Assembly (NCBI RefSeq): GCF_003337555.1
Contig: NZ_QPJK01000006.1
Coordinates: 248,001 to 312,000, forward strand
Length of the DNA stretch: 64,000 bases
From: Pseudorhodoferax soli
Lineage (GTDB): Bacteria > Pseudomonadota > Gammaproteobacteria > Burkholderiales > Burkholderiaceae_C
Direction: 5' to 3'
Positions 17,356-24,849 of this stretch are shown piece by piece. Below the pieces are notes generated by a model that was not told where the DNA came from, did not search any database, and was given only the letters and a program-made list of their open reading frames with translations. The position numbers and the translations under genes were made by a program. Every line of letters starts with the position of its first letter. Position 1 is the stretch's first letter.

Positions 17356-17559
17356 TCACTGCGTCTTCAAGACCGGGCACCAGCTCCAGGCTTTGCAACG
17401 CAAGGAGCAGGATCTGCGTATTGAGCACTTGTCTGCATGCATGGCCAGCAGATGGCCGATCAGATCGCTGCCCAACTGCTGGAGCTTATCGTTCAAATCG
17501 GCATCTGCCACGACAGCGCGGCATTGCTCCAGACAAGCTCGGGTGCCCGGTGTAAGCAT
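17356..17559 (-). CDS. Small hypothetical protein, Cys-rich
   Basis: A 67-residue open frame, not recognised. The first 45 residues look like a helical protein (CLEQCRAVVADADLNDKLQQ, LGSDLIGHLLAMHADKC) with a CxxxC pair, while the tail is Cys/Arg-rich and less convincing; it could be a frameshifted end. It lies on the same strand as the next small gene and the PYP-like gene. Coding status is uncertain. Confidence 0.35.
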   Translation of the reverse strand: MLTPGTRACLEQCRAVVADADLNDKLQQLGSDLIGHLLAMHADKCSIRRSCSLRCKAWSWCPVLKTQ

Positions 17560-17611
17560 GGGCCGGACTATAGGCGCCCGAGGGGGTTTTTGTCAGGTGG
17601 CCTAGACGGTT

Positions 17612-17800
17612 TCAGTCGGCCCGTCGCGTGTCACGCGTCGGTGTCGCGAGCTTCGTCCGCAGCTGCTGCACTGCAACGGTGAGCCGGCGAGTCAGCTCAG
17701 GTGGCACCGATCGGCCCGCATTCGCGCACGCCCGGACCTCTGCCGTTGCTTCGTTGACCCGCCGAACTGCTGTATCCAGTTCCTCAGCTTCCTTGTCCAT
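17612..17800 (-). CDS. Small hypothetical protein
   Basis: A 62-residue, charged, helix-rich open frame (MDKEAEELDTAVRRVNEATA at the start). It has no transmembrane segment or cysteine motif. The composition is protein-like and the frame has a clean ATG and stop, but I recognise no family. It sits 175 bases downstream of the PYP-like gene on the same strand, so it might share its transcript. Confidence 0.4.
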   Translation of the reverse strand: MDKEAEELDTAVRRVNEATAEVRACANAGRSVPPELTRRLTVAVQQLRTKLATPTRDTRRAD

Positions 17801-17975
17801 TCAACCATCCTGGCGCCTGCCAGCTGATCGGGATGTAAGAGCGCATGCCCTGAGAGCTGTCAGTCGAACAACTGCGTTGACGAGCCAACCCTGTGGCTTT
17901 CTCACAAACGCTGGCCGTGCAGCGAGGAACGCTTTGCAGGTGGCTGCAGTAGACGGCAACGCCGGCTGGACTGCT

Positions 17976-18374
17976 CTATCGGTGCACGACGATGTAGCTC
18001 AGCTGCGCCTGCGGCGTCCAGATGAGACGCAAGCGAACTCCGGTCGGCTTCATGCGCAGCGTCAGCACGTAGTCGATCTCTACGTCCAGGGGTTCTCTGC
18101 TGGTCGCCGCGTCTGCAAATCGCTGAGCGACCAAGTAATTGTTCATGCACGGGGCGACGCTTTCGAACACGTGTTTGCCCAACACGCGTTCGCGCGACAG
18201 GCCCGCAGCCGCTGATTCCGGGTGGTTGTAGACGCGCACCATGCCTTCCTGATCGAAGCCGATGACACCGACGTCGAGGTGATCCACCTCAGCGTTTTCT
18301 AGCAGGTGGACTGCTTGATCGGTGTCCGAGGGCAGGCGGCCATGGCACGCAGCTTGGTCGTAGTTATGGTCCAT
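17976..18374 (-). CDS. Photoactive yellow protein (PYP)-like PAS protein
   Basis: A 132-residue cytoplasmic PAS protein. From memory of Halorhodospira PYP, the alignment keeps the chromophore-site residues at identical spacing: Tyr49, Glu53 and Cys76 here match Tyr42, Glu46 and Cys69 of PYP (all offset by 7). The Cys sits in the same context (FESVAPCMN against FKDVAPCTD). The end of the domain (MKPTGVRLRL) also fits PYP strand 4 (MTPTKVKVHM). The Thr50 and Arg52 equivalents are Ala and Leu. I use the ATG at 18374, giving PYP-like length; an upstream start at 18401 is possible. No tyrosine ammonia-lyase or coumarate-CoA ligase is in the window, so chromophore binding is unproven and a non-photoactive role is possible. 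Confidence 0.7.
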   Translation of the reverse strand: MDHNYDQAACHGRLPSDTDQAVHLLENAEVDHLDVGVIGFDQEGMVRVYNHPESAAAGLSRERVLGKHVFESVAPCMNNYLVAQRFADAATSREPLDVEIDYVLTLRMKPTGVRLRLIWTPQAQLSYIVVHR

Positions 18375-18630
18375 ATGGCCATAGGGCAATCGGGGTGCCA
18401 ACCCTTCACCGCCGAGGAAAACGTACCGACCTTTCGTCGGCGCCTCTCAACCTGACCCTGTACTACCAGCCTGCGGAAGTCACCTTTCTCGACAGCCTCT
18501 GCTGCACCAGTGACCAATCCCTTGGCATGCGAGAGCAATGGATGTCGGCGGTTTCCGAGGCGATCGGCCGTTTGGGCCATAGACTTCTGTCTAGGGTTGT
18601 GGGGGCGCTACATATTGCGCTCTGGCGCCG

Positions 18631-18975
18631 TCACCGCGCTGGCGGCTGGTGTAGCGGCGCCAAGCTTGCAAACCATTCGGCGTAAGGCGTGTTCTTGACC
18701 AACATCCGGTTGTAGTCAGGCGAGCCATCGGCCCACCACACGGGGCCTCGTTCGCCGAGGCCGCGTTTCGCATCCTCGACCTGCTGGCGTGCGGCGGCTC
18801 GGCCGTGGTCTGGAGCACCTCGGCGCAACGCCCGGCGCGCCTCCATCAGCTTCTTCACGAGCGCTTCTCGCCGGTCCGCGCCAAGCCCTGGATCGGACGC
18901 TCGCCACAGGCGTCCTCGCACGACCAGGTAGCGCCCGTCAGGCGTCCTGGGTGCGACGCCAGTGGCCTGTTCCAT
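18631..18975 (-). CDS. Conserved small hypothetical protein
   Basis: A 114-residue, basic, soluble protein with a recognisable conserved pattern: PDGRYLVVRGRLWRASDP near the start, an Ala/Arg-rich central helix, then GERGPVWWADGSPDYNR followed by LVKNTPYAEWF. I recall this pattern from many proteobacterial hypothetical proteins, often near stress genes, but no function is known. The frame is intact and has a clear start. It lies 257 bases upstream of the PYP-like gene on the same strand. Confidence 0.7.
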   Translation of the reverse strand: MEQATGVAPRTPDGRYLVVRGRLWRASDPGLGADRREALVKKLMEARRALRRGAPDHGRAAARQQVEDAKRGLGERGPVWWADGSPDYNRMLVKNTPYAEWFASLAPLHQPPAR

Positions 18976-19387
18976 ACGGCCTCACAGCATTTGGATGGTC
19001 TCCCCCGGGGATGGCCGCTTTACCGCGCGCCGTCTCTTCGCGCGACGGTCCGGCCAGGGATTCACGCACTTGCTGCTCATGCTCCGTTGCGGCCGCCCCC
19101 GGTCTCCAAGGGGGGATTTTCAGCAACTGGCGTGCCCAACAACGCGCCGGCACATCCTGAACGCAGTCGGCATGAATACAGCGACGCCGACGCGGCCGAG
19201 CAGGATGGACTCGGTTCCGCTCGGACTGCACGCAGACCAGCATCCGCAATCCAAACAAGAACCGTCGCAGTAGCGCTTGCGGCATTCTGCATGTCTTGGT
19301 CGCTGCCCGACGCGTCATCGGCGCAGCGTCCCACGCCCGCGCGCTTAGGGCCCACCAGACTCCACACCTCACCACACAAAGGCTTCC
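18976..19387. other. Stretch without a recognised gene
   Basis: Open frames exist on both strands but none has a protein-like composition that I recognise. It probably contains the promoters of the divergent pair 18631-18975 (minus) and DUF3597 (plus). The bases just before 19388 (ACACAAAGGCTTCC) contain an AAGG-type ribosome-binding site for the DUF3597 gene. Confidence 0.5.
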
Positions 19388-19816
19388 ATGAGCATTCTCA
19401 GCAACATCTTCGGAAAACTCTTTCCCTCATCGCACGCCGCAAACGCCCCAGCGCCGTCGGCCCCTTCTGCCCCCGCCGCGCCGGCCTCCCTCGGTACTGC
19501 TCCTGGAGCGACGACTGCGGCACCCGCGCAGGCACCTTCGACTGCGCAACCCCTGTCTGAAGTCGATGTCGGACAGATGCTGGACGGCATGGCCGCGGCG
19601 TCCAGCGAAAAGCTGAACTGGAAGACGTCCATTGTCGATCTGCTCAAGCTGCTGCAACTGGACAGCTCGCTGGCGGCGCGCAAGGATTTGGCGAAGGAGC
19701 TGCACTACACGGGTGATACCAACGATTCCGCAGCCATGAACATCTGGCTGCATCGGCAGGTCATGAACAAGGTGGCAGCCAATGGCGGCAAAGTGCCAGC
19801 CGACCTCAAGGACTGA
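19388..19816 (+). CDS. DUF3597 domain protein
   Basis: A 142-residue protein. After a short N-terminal segment (MSILSNIFGKLF) comes an Ala/Pro-rich linker (about residues 15-55), then the DUF3597 domain, with the strongly conserved WKTSIVDLLKLLQLDSSLAA, RKDLAKELHYTGDT and the end NGGKVPADL. The family has no known biochemical function. It resembles LysM-less relatives often induced by osmotic or general stress. The gene is divergent from its left neighbour and converges with a DUF3606 gene. Confidence 0.88.
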   Translation: MSILSNIFGKLFPSSHAANAPAPSAPSAPAAPASLGTAPGATTAAPAQAPSTAQPLSEVDVGQMLDGMAAASSEKLNWKTSIVDLLKLLQLDSSLAARKDLAKELHYTGDTNDSAAMNIWLHRQVMNKVAANGGKVPADLKD

Positions 19817-19835
19817 GCTCGCCGAAAGGCTGAAC

Positions 19836-20021
19836 TCATCTACTTGACTGCATCAGGTGCTGTTCCACCGCGTCGGCGCTGGTCCCGACCGCTTTGACGG
19901 CTTCCTTCAGCTTCTCGGGTGTTACGTTGAACTTCGTCGCCCAGCCGCGCAGTTCGTAGTCTTCGTTGACGTTGATGCGCTGCCGATCTGTTCCACCGGC
20001 CTTGGTCTTGTCGTCTGCCAT
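19836..20021 (-). CDS. DUF3606 domain protein
   Basis: A 61-residue protein of the DUF3606 family, seen from RQRINVNEDYELRGWATKF followed by a short helix pair ending in DAVEQHL. I choose the ATG at 20021; the much longer open frame upstream is antisense to ligD. Members are small, conserved, frequently found beside catalase, Ku/LigD and other stress genes; their function is unknown. It converges with the DUF3597 gene, 19 bases away. Confidence 0.85.
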   Translation of the reverse strand: MADDKTKAGGTDRQRINVNEDYELRGWATKFNVTPEKLKEAVKAVGTSADAVEQHLMQSSR

Positions 20022-20366
20022 GTTTGCTCGCTTCATGGTGTTCGCGGAACATCCCGCCCCACTAGAGTGGCTGTGGCGTGCACCTCGCGACACCGGCGTA
20101 GCGCCCAATTGGCTGCAGAAAAGAACCGACGGAAGGCCGTCGGCCAAAATGCCGACAGCAGGCGCGTGTTGCCGCTGACATCGTGCCGACCTGACGAGAG
20201 AGATCTTGCTGGCGCGCCTATGCCTGAAACGACCCTGATGGCCTCGTCCGGTTCTTTGTGCTCGAGGCACTGGGCGCTTCCGGCCGAGGGGGTCCCTGGG
20301 CACTACAGCGACGGACAGCTGTCGCCGAGTTGTCTCTGCAAGTCGTGACATCCTGCTTCCCGCGCC
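20022..20366. other. Intergenic stretch between the DUF3606 and ligD genes
   Basis: No gene is seen. It must hold the promoters of the divergent DUF3606 and ligD genes. I found no clear inverted repeat or strong sigma-70 hexamer pair by eye. Confidence 0.5.
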
Positions 20367-23300
20367 ATGCGTGTTGCCACTTGGAACATCAACAACGTTA
20401 TCAAGCGGCTGGACCTCCTGCTTGGCTGGCTTGAGCGTGCCCAGCCAGATGTCGTCGCGCTCCAGGAACTGAAGACGCCCACGGCCGCCTTCCCGACCAG
20501 GGCGCTGGCGGATGCGGGCTATCAGAGTCTCGTGGTAGGCCAGCGCACGTGGAACGGCGTGGCACTCCTGGCTCGAGGCCAAGAGCCGTTGCCGGTCGTG
20601 ACCTCTCTGCCGGGGGACGCGAAAGACAAGGAAGCGCGTTACGTGGAGGCCGCCATCAACGGTGTGCTGTTCGCCTGCCTGTACCTGCCCAACGGCAATC
20701 CGCAACCGGGCCCCAAGTTCGACTACAAGCTGCGCTGGTTCGAGCGAATGCGCCAGCGGGCAGATGTGCTGTGGAGTTCGGGCCAGCCCGTCGTGCTCAT
20801 GGGGGACTGGAACGTGGTGCCTACGGACGCCGACATCTACAAGCCCGACACCTGGCGCGACAACGCGCTGTTGCAGCCCGAACCGCGTGAAGCCTATGCC
20901 GCGATCCTTTCCCAGGGCTGGACCGACGCACTGCGGGCCGTCAATCCCAAAAAGAAGTTCTTCACGTTCTGGGACTACCGCCGCAAGCGCTGGGAGCGCG
21001 ATGCGGGCCTGCGCATCGACCACATTCTGGTCAGCGCATCGCTGCAGGTCGTCGATGCCGGTGTGGACCGCGAGGAGCGTGGGCAGGAGGGCGCCAGCGA
21101 CCATGCGCCGGTGTGGGCCGAAGTCCGTGCCGCCGCGGCCAAACGTGCGAGGCGCTTCACTGCCAAACCAGTGCGGCCCCAAGTCAACGAGCCGCCCAGC
21201 CGGGCCGCGGGCAAGCCAAAGGCGCCGGCAGCAGAAGCCTCGGCCAGCCAGCCGCTCGCACGCTACAACGCCAAGCGCGATTTCACGAAGACCGCCGAAC
21301 CGACTGGCGCGCTGCCGCCGAGCACCGCGAAACGCGACCAGGGCCTGGTGTTCGTCATCCAGAAGCACTGGGCTTCCCGGCTGCACTACGACGTGCGGCT
21401 CGAACTCGATGGCGTGATGGTCTCCTGGGCCGTCCCCAAAGGTCCCTCATTCGACCCTGCCCGCAAGCAGATGGCCATCCACGTCGAGGACCACCCCATC
21501 GACTACAACACCTTTGAGGGTGCCATACCCAAGGGTGAGTACGGCGGTGGCAAGGTCATCGTCTGGGACCAGGGCACCTGGGAGCCGGTGGGCGATCCGC
21601 GCGAGGCGCTGGCCAAGGGCAAGCTGATGCTGCACTTCCATGGACAGAAGCTGGCCGGCCTGTGGGAGTTCGTCCGCATCTCCAAGCCTGGCGCCAAGAA
21701 GCAGGACCAGTGGATATTCTTCAAGAAGCGCGGCGACGCCTGGGCCCGGCCCAGCACCGAGTACGACGTCATCGCAGCGCTGCCGGACAGTGTGGTGGCG
21801 CAGCCGCTGGGGCTGGCCGAAGAGCGCGAGCCACACCGGGTTCGCGCAGCACCGCCTGTCGCCACTGCAGCTGACTTGCAGCAGGCGCGTAAAGCCCCTC
21901 TGCCGGCAAAGTTGGTGCCGCAGCTGGCGACCCTGGTCTCCTCGGTACCCTCTGGCAAGTGGGTGGTCGAGTCCAAGTTCGATGGATACCGCCTGCTGGC
22001 GAGGATCAACGGCAGTGAGGTTCGGCTCTTCACACGCAACGGCCACGACTGGACCGACAAGCTCGCCCCCATCGCACAAGCCATCGCGGAGTTCGGGCTT
22101 GAGAGCGCGTGGCTGGACGGTGAAATCGTGGTCCTGAACGATGCCGGCCTGCCGGACTTCAACCGCCTGCAGAACGCCATTGACAACGCGCGCACCCGGG
22201 ACATCGAGATGTTCGTCTTCGATGCCCCCTACCTGGGCGGCATGGACCTGCGCGAGGTGCCGTTGGCCAGCCGCCGCGCGGCGCTCAAGCAGTTGTTCGA
22301 AGAACGCGGGGAAGGCATCGTCCGATTCAGCCAGTCGTTCGACGTGATGCCCGGCCAGCTGCTGGACGCCGCCTGCCAGATGGGTATGGAAGGTGTCATG
22401 GTCAAACGCGCGGACGCGCCCTACACCGCGGGCCGGTCCGAGGCCTGGCTCAAGCTCAAGTGCCAGCACCGCCAGGAGTTCGTGGTGGTCGGCTTCACCG
22501 AGCGTGCTGGCGCCAGCAAGGAGGTGGGCAGCCTGCTGCTCGGCTACCACGAGGGACCGGAGCTGCGCTTTGCGGGCTCGGTCGGAACAGGATGGGGGTC
22601 GGCAACTGCCCGAGAGCTGAAGGCAATGCTGACCAAGCTGCTGGTCAAGCAGCCGGCCGTTGCTCCGGAGGATGCGAAGCCGGGGCGGTGGTCGAAGCGC
22701 GCTGCTGGCTCGGAGCGCTGGGTGCAACCGACGGTGGTCGTGGAGGTGGCGTTTTCCGAGTGGACACCCGACCGGCGGGTGCGCCATGCCGTGTTCCGCG
22801 GCGTGCGCACGGACAAGCCGGCGGCCCTCATCGTGCGCGAGCGCGCAAAGGCCATGGGCAGTGGCGTTCCGGCGAAGACGGCGCCGAAGACCCCCGGCTT
22901 GAAGGTAACCAACCCCGAACGTGTCATCGACGCATCCACCGGGCTGCGCAAGGTCGACCTGGTGCGCTACTACGAAAGCGTGGCCGAATGGATGCTGCCG
23001 CATCCGAAGGGACGGCCAACGTCACTGGTACGCGGCCCGACCGGCGTCACTGGCGAACTGTTCTTTCAGAAGCACGACGACAAGTTGTCCATCCCACACG
23101 TTCGCAACCTTCCCGCAGACCTTTGGCCAGGGCACGCGGAACTGCTGGAAGTGCCGAATGCGCAGGCGCTCGTCGCCTGCGCCCAGATGAACGTCATCGA
23201 ATTCCACACATGGAACTCGCTTGCGAAGAACATCGACAGGCCGGACCGCATCGTGTTCGATTTGGACCCTGGCGAAGGGGCGCCTTGGCAGCACGTCCAG

Positions 23301-23777
23301 GAAGCCGCGGTGCTCGTCCGGTCGATGCTGGAACAGCTCGGGCTCGAATGCTGGCTGAAGACTTCCGGAGGCAAAGGGCTGCATGTCGTCGTTCCCCTGG
23401 CCCCGCGGCTGGACTACGACACGGTCAAGGACTTCTCGCAATCGGTGGTGCAGCACCTGGCGCGCACCATCCCTTCGCGCTTCGTGGCCAAGAGCGGCCC
23501 GAAGAACCGGGTCGGCAAGCTCTTCGTGGATTACCTGCGCAATGGCCACGGGGCCACCACCGCGACGGCGTTCTCGGCGCGCTCACGACCGGGCTTGGGT
23601 GTTTCCATGCCCATTGCATGGGAGCAGCTGGGGGAGCTGAAAAGCGGTGCGCAATGGACCATCGCGACGGCGCGCGAGTACCTCAGTTTCCAGCAGGCCG
23701 ATCCGTGGTCAGGCTATTGGAAGAAGCGCCAATCCCTGACGGCCGCCATGCGTCTCTTGGCTGGGGCTACGAGCTGA
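20367..23777 (+). CDS. ligD: DNA ligase D with an N-terminal exonuclease III-like domain (four-domain fusion)
   Basis: A 1136-residue repair enzyme. Residues 1-255 are an ExoIII/AP-endonuclease fold with the full metal/catalytic set: WNIN (N7), LQELK (E34), Y106 in YLPNG, GDWN (D147, N149), RIDH (D218) and SDHAPV (D245, H246). A Pro/Ala/Lys linker (256-300) leads to the 3'-phosphoesterase domain (about 320-460; H340, D342, H372). The ATP-dependent ligase domain follows (about 515-815; ESKFDGYR with Lys537, EGVMVK, WLKLK). Last is the primase-polymerase domain (about 845-1125; DLDPG with D965/D967, SGGKGLHV). The order PE-LIG-POL is that of Pseudomonas LigD; the added nuclease is the unusual part. 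No Ku gene is in the window. It probably processes and seals double-strand breaks or oxidised ends. Confidence 0.95.
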   Translation: MRVATWNINNVIKRLDLLLGWLERAQPDVVALQELKTPTAAFPTRALADAGYQSLVVGQRTWNGVALLARGQEPLPVVTSLPGDAKDKEARYVEAAINGVLFACLYLPNGNPQPGPKFDYKLRWFERMRQRADVLWSSGQPVVLMGDWNVVPTDADIYKPDTWRDNALLQPEPREAYAAILSQGWTDALRAVNPKKKFFTFWDYRRKRWERDAGLRIDHILVSASLQVVDAGVDREERGQEGASDHAPVWAEVRAAAAKRARRFTAKPVRPQVNEPPSRAAGKPKAPAAEASASQPLARYNAKRDFTKTAEPTGALPPSTAKRDQGLVFVIQKHWASRLHYDVRLELDGVMVSWAVPKGPSFDPARKQMAIHVEDHPIDYNTFEGAIPKGEYGGGKVIVWDQGTWEPVGDPREALAKGKLMLHFHGQKLAGLWEFVRISKPGAKKQDQWIFFKKRGDAWARPSTEYDVIAALPDSVVAQPLGLAEEREPHRVRAAPPVATAADLQQARKAPLPAKLVPQLATLVSSVPSGKWVVESKFDGYRLLARINGSEVRLFTRNGHDWTDKLAPIAQAIAEFGLESAWLDGEIVVLNDAGLPDFNRLQNAIDNARTRDIEMFVFDAPYLGGMDLREVPLASRRAALKQLFEERGEGIVRFSQSFDVMPGQLLDAACQMGMEGVMVKRADAPYTAGRSEAWLKLKCQHRQEFVVVGFTERAGASKEVGSLLLGYHEGPELRFAGSVGTGWGSATARELKAMLTKLLVKQPAVAPEDAKPGRWSKRAAGSERWVQPTVVVEVAFSEWTPDRRVRHAVFRGVRTDKPAALIVRERAKAMGSGVPAKTAPKTPGLKVTNPERVIDASTGLRKVDLVRYYESVAEWMLPHPKGRPTSLVRGPTGVTGELFFQKHDDKLSIPHVRNLPADLWPGHAELLEVPNAQALVACAQMNVIEFHTWNSLAKNIDRPDRIVFDLDPGEGAPWQHVQEAAVLVRSMLEQLGLECWLKTSGGKGLHVVVPLAPRLDYDTVKDFSQSVVQHLARTIPSRFVAKSGPKNRVGKLFVDYLRNGHGATTATAFSARSRPGLGVSMPIAWEQLGELKSGAQWTIATAREYLSFQQADPWSGYWKKRQSLTAAMRLLAGATS

Positions 23778-23808
23778 CCGACACCGGGTGCCAATGTTCC
23801 AGTGAAGG

Positions 23809-24240
23809 TCAGTTCGCGAGTTCGATTCCGTGCCGACGCATGACTGCGACCAGTTGCTCTTTGTCCGGTGGGCCACCGCTGCCCAACACGCCGGCCACAT
23901 CTTCGAAGTAAGCCGGCCCGATGTTGGCCGGCGAGAACACCACCAGCGCCCGGGCCGGCACGTCACCCGGATTGGAGAAGTGGTGCACGCTGCCGCGCGG
24001 CGAGAAGCAGTGGTCGCCGGCCTGTAGCACGCGGACCTCGCCGTCCACCCGGTAGGTGAGGCAACCTTCAAGCACACGGATGGTTTCGTCGACGTCGGCG
24101 TGGCGATGCGGCGGCGGAACATTGGCTTGAGGCTGAACGATCATCTCTGCCATTGCCATGTGGCCCTCAGTGTCCTCACCGTCGACCAGAAACTGCATCG
24201 ACAACGAGCCGATGGGTATGAGCGAGCGTGAAGAGCGCAT
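23809..24240 (-). CDS. Cupin-domain protein
   Basis: A 143-residue single-domain cupin. The metal-site motif is PPPHRHADVDETIRVLEGC (two His and a Glu), and the second motif, PRGSVHHFSNPGD, supplies the third His. Function within the cupin superfamily cannot be read from sequence; enzymes, isomerases and small-molecule sensors share this fold. It is divergent from a MarR regulator with a perfect palindrome between them, so it is likely a target of that regulator. The start is set at 24240; an internal ATG (MQFLVDGED) is possible. Confidence 0.85.
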   Translation of the reverse strand: MRSSRSLIPIGSLSMQFLVDGEDTEGHMAMAEMIVQPQANVPPPHRHADVDETIRVLEGCLTYRVDGEVRVLQAGDHCFSPRGSVHHFSNPGDVPARALVVFSPANIGPAYFEDVAGVLGSGGPPDKEQLVAVMRRHGIELAN

Positions 24241-24262
24241 TGCGTGGACTCGTGGACTTGAA

Positions 24263-24277
24263 GTAAAGTCACTTTAC
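24263..24277. promoter_or_regulatory. Perfect palindrome between cupin and marR, likely MarR operator
   Basis: GTAAAGT-C-ACTTTAC: two perfect 7-base arms around one base. It sits 23 bases from the cupin start and 4 bases before the MarR start. The AT-rich arms and central position fit a MarR dimer site that would repress both genes. Confidence 0.7.
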
Positions 24278-24280
24278 CTT

Positions 24281-24799
24281 ATGGTCAAAGTGCGTCAAGC
24301 CCCTGCTTCTCAGTTTCCCGACGACGCCAGACCTCACGATCCTCTCATCGGTGCAAGACTGCGCTACCTGTTAACAGCGGTGGAGGCCCGGATCGAGCAG
24401 GCACTCTGGGATGCTGGCTTCGATGACCTCCACCGAGCCCATTTCAAGGTATTTCGGTTTCCTCCCCCAGAGAACGAGCGGCCGGTCGACCTGGCAAGCC
24501 GCGCGGGGATGACCAAACAGGCCATGAACTACCTGCTCGCACAACTCGAGCAGCAGGGCTACCTCCATCGGGCACCTGCCGCAGTTGGGCTGTCCAAGCG
24601 AATATCGGTGACCGAGAAAGGCTGGCAGGTGGTGCGCGTTCAGCGCGCGACAGTACGTGCCATCGAAAGCGACTGGAGCGCCGTCGTCGGCAAGGAGAGG
24701 TTTGCAGCGTTCTACGAAGTGTTGAGCGAGCTGGCCGATACGCACCGCGTAGACGTGAGGCCTGCCCCCCGCGCAAAACAAGGTGACGTAAGCAACTGA
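24281..24799 (+). CDS. MarR-family transcriptional regulator
   Basis: A 172-residue winged-helix regulator. The DNA-binding part includes RPVDLASRAGMTKQAMNYLL, LAQLEQQGYLHR and the wing LSKRISVTEKG, as in MarR proteins. I start at the ATG at 24281, right after the palindrome; the open frame upstream overlaps the divergent cupin gene. MarR proteins usually repress a neighbouring gene until a small phenolic or oxidising ligand binds. The neighbouring cupin is the obvious target. Confidence 0.85.
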   Translation: MVKVRQAPASQFPDDARPHDPLIGARLRYLLTAVEARIEQALWDAGFDDLHRAHFKVFRFPPPENERPVDLASRAGMTKQAMNYLLAQLEQQGYLHRAPAAVGLSKRISVTEKGWQVVRVQRATVRAIESDWSAVVGKERFAAFYEVLSELADTHRVDVRPAPRAKQGDVSN

Positions 24800-24849
24800 G
24801 GTCTCCTTCCGGGCAAGTTTTGATAGCTGGATTGATATACAGTACGCGG

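Noticed and set aside
18299-18580. Minus-strand 93-codon frame (MAQTADRLGNRRHPLLSHAK...)
   Set aside because: Its first half looks somewhat protein-like, but it overlaps the start of the PYP-like gene in another frame and shows no family pattern; too weak to call.
19836-21386. 516-codon minus-strand frame across ligD
   Set aside because: Only the last 61 codons (DUF3606) are real; the rest is antisense to the ExoIII/LigD gene.
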